A stretch of 64,000 bases of DNA from Ceraceosorus guamensis. Lineage: Eukaryota; Basidiomycota; Exobasidiomycetes; Ceraceosorales; Ceraceosoraceae. The notes beneath the pieces were generated by a model. It was not told where the DNA came from, ran no database searches, and saw only the letters and a program-made list of their open reading frames with translations. Below are positions 34,934 to 49,186 of this stretch, one piece after another; the first letter of the stretch is position 1, and every line of letters starts with the position of its first letter. The stretch spans positions 62,001 to 126,000 of the forward strand of contig NW_020290011.1 of NCBI RefSeq assembly GCF_003144195.1. Direction: 5' to 3'. A program made the translations under genes and the position numbers.

Positions 34934-35871
34934 CGCGGTGAAGGTGGTGCACCAGCCAGTTCTCGAGAGACCGCAGGCCGTGCGCGAGAACCGTGATTTG
35001 GAGACGGCCCGCTCCCTCGTCAAGAAGCTTTGCAGGAACCGGCAGTCAGTCCGCGAAGCGTGAGAGCCTCGACGAAGAGGAATTGCGATGCTGATTTTGA
35101 CCTGACGAAGCGATGATCAAGCGATGATGAGGGTGGGCGAAGAGCGATGTCGAAGCAGACCGAGATGGACACGTTCTTCTGGGATTTGTGAGCAGAAGAA
35201 GAGGCGACTTTCGTATTTACGACTCATCAGACCCGTTGCGCGGATGGGCATCGCCGACGCTACGCAGGAACAGAGATCGTGCTTCGCGCGCCCGCCCTAC
35301 AACGTCATACACGAAGGCATGGCTGTACCACGTATACCCGTACCGGTACTCAAGACTCACGACTCAGACTCTGACTGCATAGCTGCCGCTGATCACGCGG
35401 CGGCTGAACGCGCAGACGCGGCGAGAGTCGAGAGTGGTCAAGCAGCCTGCAACTCAAGACTCTTGACTCTGACTGCAAGCCTTCACGATTCGTGATTGCA
35501 TGGCGACCCGATGCATGCAGCCATCGGATGTCCTTGCGCCACACCCTGCCACCTCTTGCCTACTGGTACTAGTCAAAAGTGACTAGTGAGACTCACGATT
35601 GTTGTGACTCGTGACCGTAAAGGGCTGCTCATGGACGCTCAACTCATCTCACCATGCCGACTTCTGGCCCCACTCACCCTCATGGAAGACTCGATCACGA
35701 CTTTCATTGCGGAGAGTCACGATGGAGTTAAAGTCACACTCGCTGCTCACGACTCAAAAATGTGACTCAAATTGCTTGAATCCAAAATTGTATTTCGCGC
35801 ATTCTTTTTGATACGGATTCTTGATTGCTCGTGAGGCGTAGCCATTCAAGGTTTCATTCACATGTAGACAT

Positions 35872-35879
35872 TCACGTGA
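35872..35879. promoter_or_regulatory. TCACGTGA between Zn2Cys6 gene and PSO2
   Basis: Perfect octamer in ATTCACGTGATTGGTCACATG, about 940 bp upstream of the Zn2Cys6 start and 1 kb before PSO2. Confidence 0.35.
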
Positions 35880-36682
35880 TTGGTCACATGATCAACCAAT
35901 CACGAACGTGAAGTAAGAATGGAGCCCTCGCGGTCGTGCTGGGTCGGCACTCGCGACTCTTCACCATGGCCGAGTGACGAGCCAGTAATAACTCACACTC
36001 ACCCGTAGCAATTTTTGACCGCGCTCTCGGCTCATCCTTTTCACGACTCACATTACTCTGCGTGCGTTGCAAGAGCCGGTCACGGGACCAAGTCGAGGTT
36101 GGAATGCGAATCAAGCATCTCACGAGTGTGATCATCTTGGAAACGCGATGGGAGTGCTCCACGTCGCGAGCCGGAGCGCAGATGCGCTCCAGTCCCGAAA
36201 ACCCTCTGCTGACATCACTTGCGAGTGAGTGGATCAGGAAATCCTCACCTGGCGCAGTGAGCATGCCCTTGGGCTTTCAAGCTCAAGGTACTCACACACA
36301 ATTGACTCTGTATAATAGATCCATCATCCCAACAAGCATGTTCATAGTCGCTGGCTTGACAGTTCACAGCAGACGTGGAGCAAGCCGCGCCCAGCGCAGC
36401 ACAACGCAAAGCCTGCACACCATGCAACGTGTGACATGCCCAAGCTCCGAGCAGGGTGTGAGTTCAAGCTAAGTGCCTTTCACTAGCCCTGACTTCTGAC
36501 TCGCCAATACTTGTAACTCAAACCTGCGAGGCCTCATCTTGCATACGATGGATGTGGCATTCATTGTGAAGACATGAGCCAGCCAGCTGTAACGAAGAAG
36601 TGGCTGCAAGAGAGTCTTGTTGAAGCGTCTTGACCCGCATCGTGTGGCCTTGCACTTGAATCGAAAATCATGCCAGCATTGA

Positions 36683-36690
36683 TCACGTGA
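36683..36690. promoter_or_regulatory. TCACGTGA upstream of PSO2
   Basis: Perfect octamer within GATCACGTGACGCG, about 210 bp before the PSO2 start codon. Confidence 0.45.
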
Positions 36691-36896
36691 CGCGCTTGTT
36701 TCTGGCGCACTCCCCTTCATGCCAAGGTTGCAAACATGCGTGAAGTCGTACCGTAAGCATCCTGGCTTTGATGTCGCCATCGCGAACCCATCTTCCCAGT
36801 ACATGGTGGCATAGAACAGTCGTCTCCAACCTTGCCCTTCGAGGGATTGGACCAGCTACACACCGACCAATCCCTTTTCAAGTAGCACCACGCAGC

Positions 36897-39778
36897 ATGC
36901 CAGCGACCAAGCGAAAGTCGCCAGGTGGCGTTCCGCAGCCCTCTGTCAGGTCCTTCTTCACGCCGAGCAGCAGTGTGAAACCATCATCGCCCGGATCGAC
37001 TTCGAGGTCCGTATCAAGATCGAGCAGCGCCACTGATTTCAAGTGTACAAGCCCCTTCGACGAGTCATCCACAAAGATCGCACGGAGCGAGGGCTCAGCT
37101 TCAATAAGAACACCGCTCGCAAGCGCCAAGGAGCTTAGAGCGGCCGAGGAAAGAGACTTAGCTGCGGCGATCGCGGCAAGTCTTGCCAACAGTGTCATTG
37201 ACAGCGCTCCGCATCGCCCAGCAGCTGCCGGCGCCTCGAGTGATCGTGTGACTTCCGATGCGGATGGGGATCTCCCTACACAGCCATCAAGGCCACGAGT
37301 GCCCATCGACTCGGGCGACGCAGCCACCCATACTCCACCCTCTCCTCCTGCGGCTTCGGCACCAGCCAGTGATGCTCCAAGCACATTACTGGCAAAGCTC
37401 GACGAGCTTGCGGGAGGTAGCAAACGGCTTCTTGAGGAGGAACAGGAATTAGAAGTCATCGAGAGCGCCGACGATCCGGTCGATGGTCCTGTGGGCGTGG
37501 TAGCAGGCCCAGACAAGGCGGGTGGGATTTCGACGGATGGGCAAAGTGCAACTTCATTCGCCCAGTCGAGCTTGAGCTCGTACGTATCGAGTGCTCGCAA
37601 GGATAAAGAAGGGAACGGTGAAGCGAGCACCTCCAACGCATTCTCACATCTCATGCGACCCAGCTCGGATGCGCTCTTGTGGGCGCAAGCTGATGTTGTC
37701 GAGGCAGACAATCATTCTGGACCAGCAAAGATGAAGAAGGCTTTGCGCAAAGCTCCTTTCTACAAGGTGCTCGAAGGCATGCCCTTGTCCGTAGATGGCT
37801 TTAGATTTGGAAACATTGAGGGCTGCAAGGGATGGTTCCTGAGCCACTTTCACAGCGATCATTACGTCGGTCTCAGGTAAGTACGGTCAGATTGAGGGTG
37901 CTATATGCAGGCAAAATTGACTTTGCCTTGCTGTTTTCTGCAGCAATTCCTGGACGCATGGTCCCATTTACTGCAGCGCCGAGACTGCCTCGCTCGTGCA
38001 GTCTTCGCTGAAAGTCGCGGCCCAGTACGTGGTGGCCTTGCCATTCGACGAACCATACGAGGTACCGAACAGCGGTGGCGTGATCGTGACGCCTATCCGT
38101 GCCAATCACTGCCCGGGATCGTGTCTATTCCATTTCCGGGGCCCTCAGACAGCGCACATCCTGCCCCCACCACCCGGAGGACATCACCCTCCACTCAGGA
38201 AGAACAGACTCTCGACGTACCTGCATTGTGGAGACTTTCGTGCTTGCCCGGAGCACGTTCGCCATCCGACAATCCGGAGACATCGATTGGATATTATCTA
38301 CCTCGATACGACATACTGCAATGCACGCTACTGCTTCCCTCCCCAACCTCTCGTAATCGACGCGTGCGGACAACTAGTCGCCAATCTCGCTCCCAACCAA
38401 GCACAAGGACCCGATGTCGATCTGACGAAGCAGGAGGAAGATTGGAGTAGGCCCTATAAAAGTGCGACTGCTCTGCTCAAGGAAGAAAAGCAAAAGGTGG
38501 CATTGAAGGAGGAGGCTAGCGCTCGAAGTGCCATGGGCAGTTGGCTTGGTAGGCGATCACCATTGGATGATCCCAAGGTCGAAGGGGCGCAAAGCGCAGC
38601 AAGAAGTGCCTTGCCGGACGCAACCTCAATGGACACTGCCACTGCGGCCGAGGAAGCAGAGGCGGAGCTTTGGGCAGCGGCGCACGGAGGTCTCGATGAG
38701 CTCATCGATGGAGGTTTCATGGACGAAGTCAACGCCCTGCAGGAAATGGATGCGCAGGCGAGCCAGACGCCAGACGAGGAGGTCTCAGAGGACACCTTGC
38801 AAATGCAGCTGAGCATCAAGCAAGAGCCGCTTGAAGGGGAAGTGGCAAGACCGCCTTTGATGGAGCGAGGCACGAGCAATGCTTTCATCAAGCAGGAAGA
38901 TGCTACAGACAGCGGCCTTGACTCTGTTCCAAAGCCTGCACAAGATGCCTTTACAGTGCTCGGTGCAGCCTCGAAGCAAGAAGGGACGATGACGAACTAC
39001 GCTGCTTCCGAAGCACTGCTCAAGACCCGCCTCGCCGAGTCCTCCAAGACGGGTCGTTTGCTGGTAGTGTGTGGAACATACACCATCGGCAAGGAGAAGA
39101 TCGTGTTGGCGGCAGCTCGAGCTTTGCGATCCAAGGTGTACTGCTCGGATCCGCGAAAATATGCAGTGTATGCTCAAGTGGACGAGCCAGAGCTGCATGC
39201 CCGATTGACACGAGATCCTCTAGCGGCGAGTGTGCACGTGCATGGGCTCAGCGCGGTCAATGGCGAAGCCCTTCGCGCGCTAGTCGCCAGTCTGAGAAAG
39301 ATGGGCGGAGACTTTGACAGGGCCGTCGCATTCAGACCTACCGGATGGACATACAAGCCGCCAGCTGGTCTGGACACTACGGCCCCGAACCTCCGAAGGC
39401 TGATCGAGTACAATCAGAGCAAAGGCTTTTCTGCTAGGGACCTTCAACCGACTCGCGATTCTAGCAGGCAGTACGCCATCTACGGCGTGCCCTACAGCGA
39501 GCACAGCAGTTTCGTGAGTGCGGCGACTGATCGAGTCGGAATGGTCCGTAGCGACCGCGACTGACCGAACAATTTCTCAACGCAACGCATGCTCCATCCC
39601 TCAGTTCGAGTTGACTGCGTTCGCGCTATCCATCGATTATGATCGCATCATCCCCACAGTGAACGTGGGCAATCCGACTTCTCGAGCCAAGATGAAGAGA
39701 TGGTTTGAGCGGTGGGCGCAAGAGAAGAAGAGGAGAGGCGGTCAGGCAGTAGTTGGACGAGCCGACACCTACTTCTGA
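36897..39778 (+). CDS. PSO2: PSO2/SNM1 DNA cross-link repair nuclease, 907 aa
   Basis: Three exons: 36897-37876, 37944-39513, 39605-39778. It is a metallo-beta-lactamase/beta-CASP 5' exonuclease acting in interstrand cross-link repair in the nucleus. The motif HFHSDH starts at residue 317 ([15 protein letters not shown]). Next come [11 protein letters not shown], the motif with HCGDFR, and [20 protein letters not shown], then the beta-CASP part ([26 protein letters not shown]). About 220 residues of acidic, Ala/Glu/Lys-rich sequence are inserted between the nuclease core and the beta-CASP half. The N-terminus has a PIP-box-like QPSVRSFF (14-21) and a UIM-like [16 protein letters not shown] (84-99). 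An in-frame ATG at 36768 would add 43 residues, but 36897 places the PIP box near the N-terminus. It converges on MAK5 (193 bp gap). Confidence 0.93.
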
Positions 39779-39971
39779 TTCGCGGCGACCCTCATTTCCG
39801 CCATTTGCTCCTCAGCAGCTCCTTCCATTGCGCACCATTTGCCTTTCGCGACGATGTTCTGCTTTCTGCACTGTATTCACATGTATTTGTACACTTGGCT
39901 CGCACACCTGGCTTGCATGACGACTTTCCTCCACGAACGTCATTTCAACGTTGGACAGGCGTGCGTGCGAG

Positions 39972-42900
39972 TCAAGCCCGACGACTCTTGACTTTGGACT
40001 TTGATACGGGTCTTCCCCAAATATTCTGAGCTGATTTCGACGCCCCCTGTTTGGCCACTCGCTTGCGTTTGCGATCCTTCGAGGTGACCGTCTGTTCGGA
40101 TTGCATCTCTTCCTGCTCCTCAGCATCGTCGTCGGCCTGATCAGACGCCTCCATGGCGCTTTGCCCCGATTCGCCGTTCTTCTGTTTGAGCTCGCTGAGA
40201 CGCAGCTCATCTTTCGCCGCATTGCGCTGCACGCCCAACATTTGCGTGACTGCTTTGTTGGGATGTTCGTGAGCTGCAGAACGATGGGATCAGTTCAGTC
40301 TCAAAGAGGCGCGGCGTAAAGGAATCACGACGCAAGATGCGCCTCGACTCACTTTCGTCGTCCTGCTCCAGCAAATTATGCAACAATTCAGCACTCTTAG
40401 ATCCAGCGGTGATGTACTTGTGACTAGCTCCCCGAACGACCATAGGTCTTTGCAGAAGCGCCTGGAGCTCCTCTTTCAATCTCGTCACATTTCTCTTTTT
40501 CTCTTGAACCTTTAAATTGGACAACTTGGAATTTGTAGAATGATCCGCATCTGGATCTCGCATCTCTTCCTCCGTGTCCAGATCAGCTTCCTTTGCCAGG
40601 GCAGATACCCAAGATTCTTCGTGGGAGAGCTTCTGAACCTTATGTTCCATGTTGTCGATTTGGCGCGAGAGAGCTAGTCTGTCTTTGAGCATGGGCAAGA
40701 AGGAGTACTCGATGGGTAGCATGCAGAGATCCTCCGCTGCAAGATGAGTGTCCCAATGTAAAAGCCAACGGGCAGGTGAGCGGGTCGCACTGCGGATTTT
40801 CCACTTTTTGAATTTTGGCTACACTCACCTCTTCCGAGACCCCTGCACAGGTCTTTCCACAGTCGTTTCTCCTTCGGTTCGACCAGCACAATGCTGACGC
40901 CTTCCTTTCCCGCCCTTCCCGTTCTTCCGCTTCTATGCACAAAGGCATCGACGCTTCTGGGAAGCTGGTAGTGCACCACGTGATCCACATCAGGTACGTC
41001 CAGACCTCTAGCAGCCACATCCGTGGCGAGGAGCACCGAAGTGTTGGCCGATAGGCCTGAAGAGCCAGAAGTACCCTTGAACCTGTCCAACGCTTTCAAT
41101 CTCTGCTTCTGCTGCAGTTGTGAGTGCAGAACTTGAGGATCGAGCCCTAGATTGGCCAGCAGAGGTTTCAGCCTCCTTATTCCGTCGATCGAGTTCAAGA
41201 ACACTATGCAGCGTCCAGGATACCTGCACAGGAAGTAGTACAGGTATAGGTCCTTTTCCGCTCCCAAGCACTCCACCTTGGCTTCTCGAATCTCTTTCGC
41301 TATTCTTCGAGAAGATGAGAGGTCCACGATGTGAGGGTCTTCATCCCTAAAATCGATTAGGCTCAACAAATCTTCCATTGTGCTCGAGGCTTCTTGTCTT
41401 CTCCTTGCCTTGCCCGCTTTATGTTTTCTGGATAAATTGCGTTGCAGCTCCTTAGAGAGAGTGGCGCTGAAGATGAAAGTCTGCATATCTTCTCTGCTAT
41501 CCGATCTTGTATCGCTCGCTTCGTCATGATCCACATTCGGACGCCTGACCAACCCGAGGATATGCTCCATCTCTCTGAAATGACCCGCTTCTATCATCCT
41601 ATCCGCCTCGTCCACAACCAAAAATTTTGTCTTCTTTATCCTCATCGTCAATTCATCGTCGTTGGAGCACATATCCCAAAGACGTCCAGGCGTAGCCACC
41701 ACTATATCCGCGCCATTCTCTCCAACATTAAGCAGTCTTCGTTGTTTTTCCTCGGACATGCCTCCAGTGAGAGTAGCTAGAGAGGCAAAAGGGAGTGGCT
41801 TCTTCGTCGCGCACGCGGCTACACCACAAGCGCTTACGAGAGCTCTGATATGCGCAGAGACTTGAAGCGCAAGCTCTCGTGTGGGACACATGATGAGCGC
41901 AGCCAACCCTTTGACGTCTCCCTCTTCAATCGAGTCCGCCTCTTTGCCCTCTACCTGCTTCCGAGCGCTTTCGTCTTCTCGCACCTTCAAGACCCACTGC
42001 AAAACGGGCAGAGCATATGCGAGCGTCTTGCCCGACCCCGTCTGCGCGATACCGATGACGTCTCGAAGCTGAGACTCTCGGAGCGAGATTTCTAGCGTTT
42101 CCTTCTGGATGGCGGTCGGGGATAAAAATTTGAGTGTATGCAGGCCCATTGCGAGCTTGGGATGCAGGGGCAAGGTCGACCAGTGCCGAAGCACCGCTGC
42201 TGTTGGTGAGGATGGACCTATGGGAGAATGAGCTCGCGCTCGATGATGCAGCGCATACACGCCTGATGAAGATGACCAAACGCGGTTCACTCACCATCCA
42301 CTTTTGCTTCTTCTGCGCTCACCCTCCCGTCACTATCCGCCTCGGCATCGACCGGAAGTAATTTGAAGTCCGCACTATATGCTGGCTCTTCTTCCTGCTC
42401 ATCTGCTCTCTCCACATCGCTCTCGTCAGCCTCGACATCCTTGCGCGTCGAGATTTTCTCTTTTTGTTTATTTGCCTGCTTCTTTTTCATCTTCCTCACT
42501 TTGGCCCTGCTATCGGTCTCGGGTGGATTCCTCACCGCAGTCGGATCATCCAGATCGCCTTGATGCTCTTGGAGCGCATCAAGTGCTTGCGCGGCCGCGT
42601 TTGCATCGCCCTCTGGGCCCGCCTCACTTTTGCTTGTCCCTTTCTGGGCGTCGTGCGGAGCGGTTGAAGTGTGCGCCTTTGACTGAGCAGGTACGAGCCT
42701 GACAGTGTTTCCCTCCCTGATGACCTGCACACCTTCCATTTCTGCCAATCCCATCCAATCCTCCCCCACGTCCACATCCGCTCCCAAATCCTCCACTGGG
42801 TCCGCTTCAAGCTCACCGTTGCCTCGCTTTTTGAGGTGTTTGAGCTTCTTGGAGGGAACGAGGGAAGGATGAGAGGAAGCGTAGAGGCTCTCGAAGAAAT

Positions 42901-43030
42901 CGGAGTCGGTCATGCCTTGACCTGAAAGTGCTTCGCTTGGCAAGGCGCTCATTTTCCATTTTTTGCCCAGACCGAGCGAGTGGGAAGATCCGCTCGGCAG
43001 TGGGATGCGCTTGCGCTTGTTGCCAACCAT
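39972..43030 (-). CDS. MAK5: MAK5 DEAD-box RNA helicase, 936 aa
   Basis: Exons 43030-42295, 42217-40829, 40736-40353, 40273-39972. It is the nucleolar helicase needed for early 60S ribosome assembly (DDX24 in animals). The full motif set is present: Q motif FLSPTAIQKETL, walker A AQTGSGKT, PTRELALQVSAHI, TPGRLWDM, VVDEADRM, FSATL, LLATDVAARGLDVPDVDHVV and HRSGRTGRAGKEG. The N-terminal region has a MAK5-type DFFESLYA and a long basic/acidic tail. The C-terminus ends in Lys/Arg-rich nuclear-type sequence (KDRKRKRVAKQG). The family-typical YSFLPMLKDRLALSRQID lies at the start of exon 3. It shares an 876 bp divergent promoter with NPY1. The start at 43030 (MVGNKRKR) is preferred to an in-frame ATG at 43246. 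Confidence 0.95.
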
Positions 43031-43906
43031 GATGCTCCAAATGGCGGACGATGATATGCAGGGATTGCTCGAATCGATGCTCAAGCTTGTTGATGTTGTG
43101 TCGCGAGATTCACACTGCGCAATCACAAATTCATAAGCAGGATCGTGAAACGTGAAACGTGAATGCTGGATGCGAATGAATCGTGGGTCTGCTCGCCAGT
43201 CACTTGTTGTGTGTCTGTACAGCACTTTGACTCTTGACTGGTGCATGTCAGAAAGGCGGTGCTAAATCTTCGGTTCATCACGTGAATGTGAGTCCCTGCG
43301 TCGCCCTGCGCCACGTGTATCGCTGGTTCATGACCAGTCAAAAGTGAAATTACGAATTTGAATGCAAGAGCAGAGCCGCCCCGCGGCCCGCGGCCACTGG
43401 TTGCCAAATCGCGCACCCAGCATATCCACGATTCACGATTATGGCGGGCACGTCGGCCACCAGCATGCGGTGCGTGTGAGCCGGGCAGACCTCCACTTCT
43501 GCAGATTCTAGATTGGGCTAGCAGCTGATGGCGATCAAGTCACGAGGGTGTGCGGATGATGCGGATTCACAGCATTCGTCGTCATTCGTGATGGTGATTG
43601 GTGATTCAAGATTGGCAGTTGCTGCATGCTGCTCAGGCGCGGCGGCAATCAACTCGTGACTATACGTGTTGACTTGATGGGGAGGAGTCGGACGACAGCC
43701 AACTTATTGATAGCCGGTATATACAGTACGCGCGGCAGCCAGCATCACGATCACGATTAATCAAGAATTTCTCTTTCTCTTTGTCGTGACTCCACTCACC
43801 GTATTACCGATCGCTCCACTCGTGACTTGCATTTGCTACAGCCTTGATCCATAGACTCTCAAGACTGCGCATAGAGTCGTTTCTAGCAGCAAAAGTTTCT
43901 GCATAT
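43031..43906. promoter_or_regulatory. Divergent promoter region MAK5 / NPY1
   Basis: 876 bp between two divergent starts. It has TCACGTGA at 43278-43285, a CACGTG at 43311, CACGATTCACGATT-like words near 43430, and a TATA-like GTATATAC at 43718. I see no gene. Confidence 0.5.
43278..43285. promoter_or_regulatory. TCACGTGA in MAK5/NPY1 promoter
   Basis: Perfect octamer within CATCACGTGAATG, about 250 bp upstream of MAK5 and 620 bp upstream of NPY1. Confidence 0.45.
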
Positions 43907-46189
<2,283 letters not shown>

Positions 46190-47149
46190 AGCGGGACGCT
46201 AGCAGCAACACACCGTTTTCAAAAACGGAAGAGCCACAAAGCGTGCTCGCAACCTGCTTCCCGCTCAACTTCAGAATGGTCACGTTGGATTCGCACTTGA
46301 ATCGGTATTTGAGCTGCATCTACCGATTGAGATGAATCCTTTGCTTTTCCAGGAAATCCATGCTTTGCCTTTTTGCGTGTTTGAGAAAGAGAGATGGCTG
46401 TTTAGCGTGGCGTTTTGGTCTCATGAGCAGACCGTTGTTACGAGGTACACAAAACAAAGCGTCTTTTTTCAAAATTTCTCACAAAGCGCTTGAAACTGTG
46501 CATTAGGAGCAACATTGCTGCGGGGCCACGCAGGCACCCAAAAAAAGCTTCCTGGGATTGCTGTTCTCACAGCTCACTTGCAAGCCTGCACCCCGAGCAA
46601 CTTCACTGGGGCGGCATAAATAGCAAAGGTTGCTGTTTTGCCATTTGAGGAAGAGGTTCGAGATCTTGCACTTGGAGCGACGTCGCTGATGGCCCATAGA
46701 GTAACAAAGGTCCTTAGGTGGGTTTCCCACAAAGCGCTGCTCACGTGGTTCAGACGCTTCAGCCTAACCACCATGGGGAGTCTGCACGGTGGCTACTCGG
46801 GCTGTGCGGGGCTTGCACCCATGATTTGTTGAGAGCCGGTTCGGAACTCGAAGCGCTTCCACTGCATTCTCCGGATCGCAGACGCACGACTGCTGGGTAG
46901 TGTCATTCAGTCCTTGTTGTCCACTCCGTGATCTTTCGCAAGAGGCAGCACACTGGCGCACGTAATCCAGCCAAACCCATCACAAAGTCGAGCACAAATC
47001 TTCTCCTGCAATCGCCGCCTCATCGCACGCCCAGTCTCGACCCACTCCAGGCAAGGTGGACGAGTTGAACAACATGGTGATTCGCTCACGCTCTCCATTC
47101 AACCCCCTTATTTACAGTCGGACCGTCCATACCGACGTGGGGATCCCGC
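46190..47149. other. Convergent intergenic region NPY1 / RPN11
   Basis: 960 bp, long for a convergent gap. The word ACAAAGCG recurs four times (46233, 46453, 46482, 46728), and one CACGTG is at 46742. The small open frames on both strands (60-75 codons) have no motif. I see no gene, but an unrecognised noncoding RNA cannot be excluded. Confidence 0.4.
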
Positions 47150-48287
47150 TCAAAGCTCGGCAAGAAGCATAGCGTTCAAGCTCTGCAAAATCGAGTCTCC
47201 CATAGCCTGCTCCACCGCATCCTCCAAGTGTCTCTTTGGATCTACAAAGCGGATCGAGAGATGTCAGCAAGCCGCGGTAAAGAAGCGACAAATGCGGCAG
47301 ATCGTGCGAAAGGCCGAGGACCAAATTCACCTTGTTTGCCCACGTGTCTAGTCTTGAGTTGCTCGGCTGACAATGTGCTCTCTTCCTGTACCGACTTGTT
47401 GTACGCTTCGGATAGTGCCAACATGCGCTTTTGAGAGGGTCAAATTGCAAGGCACGCACATGAGAGGGACGAGCAGAGGTCAGCAGGTGTACATGGGGGA
47501 TGCCTCCACACGAATGTCGCGTAGGACTCACTTCAATGGCCTTCTCGTTGTTCTCCTTGTGCTCCCCCCAATCCCTCAACCTCAGGCCTTCCATCCATCC
47601 CCGCTTATGGAGATTTCCCAGCATGCTCTGTTCCAGTTCTGTCTTTCTGTAACCGATTGCGATGGAGTAGTAGTGCCTGTTCAGGCCGTGGATAAGACTC
47701 TGGATGCTAGGTTTGTTCAAATGTCCGACATTTGAAGTGGTTTGTCGAGGTTCTTGTCCAAGCATGACAGTGGAAGGGTTGATGAGCCTGAAAGCGTCGA
47801 TCACCACCTTCCCAGGTACACTCTGAATGGGATCCACTACGACCGCAACAGCTCTCTGATTCAGCTGCTCGAACGATTGTTGAGTGTTGATATCCACGCT
47901 TGATAGCCAGCATCCGAAACCGGGATGGGAGTGGTACCAACCCACGACCATTTCCGGTCTTCCGGTCTGTTTGAGCATGTCCAGCATTTTGGTTTGAAAC
48001 ACTGGATCGACGGCTTCCACGCTGACTCCTGTTCCGCTTTGAGGCATAGCAAAGACATCGATCACAGTGACCGTATAGTCATCGATGAACTCTCCCAGCA
48101 TCAACCCCATCACTTCCATCGGAACGCCTGCTCGTCCGTGCTTCAGCATCTTGAGGAGAGCCAAAGATGAAATGTAGATCTTCTCCGCATTGTCATTCTG
48201 TGGTGTGTCGCCTGGTAATCCCCCACCTCCGCCTGCTCCTCCCCCTCCTGCTCCACCCAAATTCTGCATCATTGATCGAAAGTCCAT
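47150..48287 (-). CDS. RPN11: RPN11, 26S proteasome deubiquitinase subunit
   Basis: Exons 48287-47532, 47427-47331, 47241-47150, giving 314 aa. It is the lid metalloprotease that removes ubiquitin chains from substrates at the 26S proteasome. The JAMM motif is intact: Glu66 in MLGE, then His119, His121 and Asp132 in [16 protein letters not shown]. The N-terminus has a poly-Gly stretch ([18 protein letters not shown]) slightly longer than usual. The C-terminus ([32 protein letters not shown]) is typical. Length matches the family (about 308-312 aa). Start and both introns close in frame. Confidence 0.97.
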
Positions 48288-49186
48288 CTTGAGTCGTCAA
48301 AGTGGCGATGGAACAATAACGCGACGAAGCGAGAGTCGACCTGTTCAGGTGGGGTGCGCTCGTACGTTCGAGGGGTCGGACAGCTGAGAGACCGTAGAGG
48401 GTCAAGAGGAATTGGATATGTCCCCTTTGCAATCGACCTCGAGGTCGAACCTCGTCAAGGGCAGCTGTGTAGTCGTCTTGATCACCTAAAGGGCGCGCAA
48501 TCTAGGCTGGAAAGCACAGACACGCTCGTCCAAATTTGAGGACAAAGAATGGCGCTGTCGTGTATCTTGAGATGATGGCACAGTACACAAGTATGGTGAT
48601 GGTAGACGAGGATCGACCTCACTCGCGAGTCAAAGGGCATGTGTAAATCGATGTACGACCAGCGCTCGTGCGTTGCGCTGACGCGGTGCGCGTGTGCGGC
48701 CAGGCAGACATCCGTGCGCCAGACAATTCTCCACTTATCACGTGACACACCGTTTCGCTCAACCCACTTCTTGACCAAGCTAGAAACTTGAAAAGTGATT
48801 ATTCTTGATTCTTCATTCACATTCAGATTCGTGATTGTGATTGTGATCGTGATTCAATTCAGGTCCAAACCTAGAATCTGGAACGTATGACTATCTCGAC
48901 TCTTCTTGAATACAAGAGTCAGTGATCATTATTCTTGATTCTCATTCAGAGGTTGACTTGTATGGTGCTGATCGATATGCTCAAATCACGCTCGGATGCG
49001 CCGAGCGACTCCTCGAATCTTGACCATGAACTGGAGTGAAGCTCTGATGCAGTGCTGGATTTCCTGGACAATACTTGGGGGCCGACAACCCATCGGGTAT
49101 CCGCCCTGGCTCACAACTTGCTTCGGACTGCTCACGAAGAACTCACACGCTTCCACCTTGTCTAGTTGGCACCGATCCCATTCGAA
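48288..49186. other. Intergenic region upstream of RPN11, downstream of RRP40
   Basis: 899 bp. It holds TCACGTGA at 48738 and a cluster of GATTCGTGATTGTGATTG and TTATTCTTGATTC words at 48790-48960. I see no gene. Confidence 0.5.
48738..48745. promoter_or_regulatory. TCACGTGA upstream of RPN11
   Basis: Perfect octamer within TTATCACGTGACAC, about 450 bp upstream of the RPN11 start on the minus strand. Confidence 0.4.

Larger units (their letters stand above)
34934..36896. other. Divergent intergenic region, Zn2Cys6 gene / PSO2
   Basis: About 2 kb. It holds TCACGTGA at 35872 and 36683 and a dense set of AGACTCACGACTCAGACTC, GTGACTCGTGACC and CACGATTCGTGATT words between 35340 and 35920. I see no gene. 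Confidence 0.5.

Noticed and set aside
46200-46900. Possible small genes or noncoding RNA with ACAAAGCG words
   Set aside because: Four copies of an 8-mer and short open frames are too little to name a feature.
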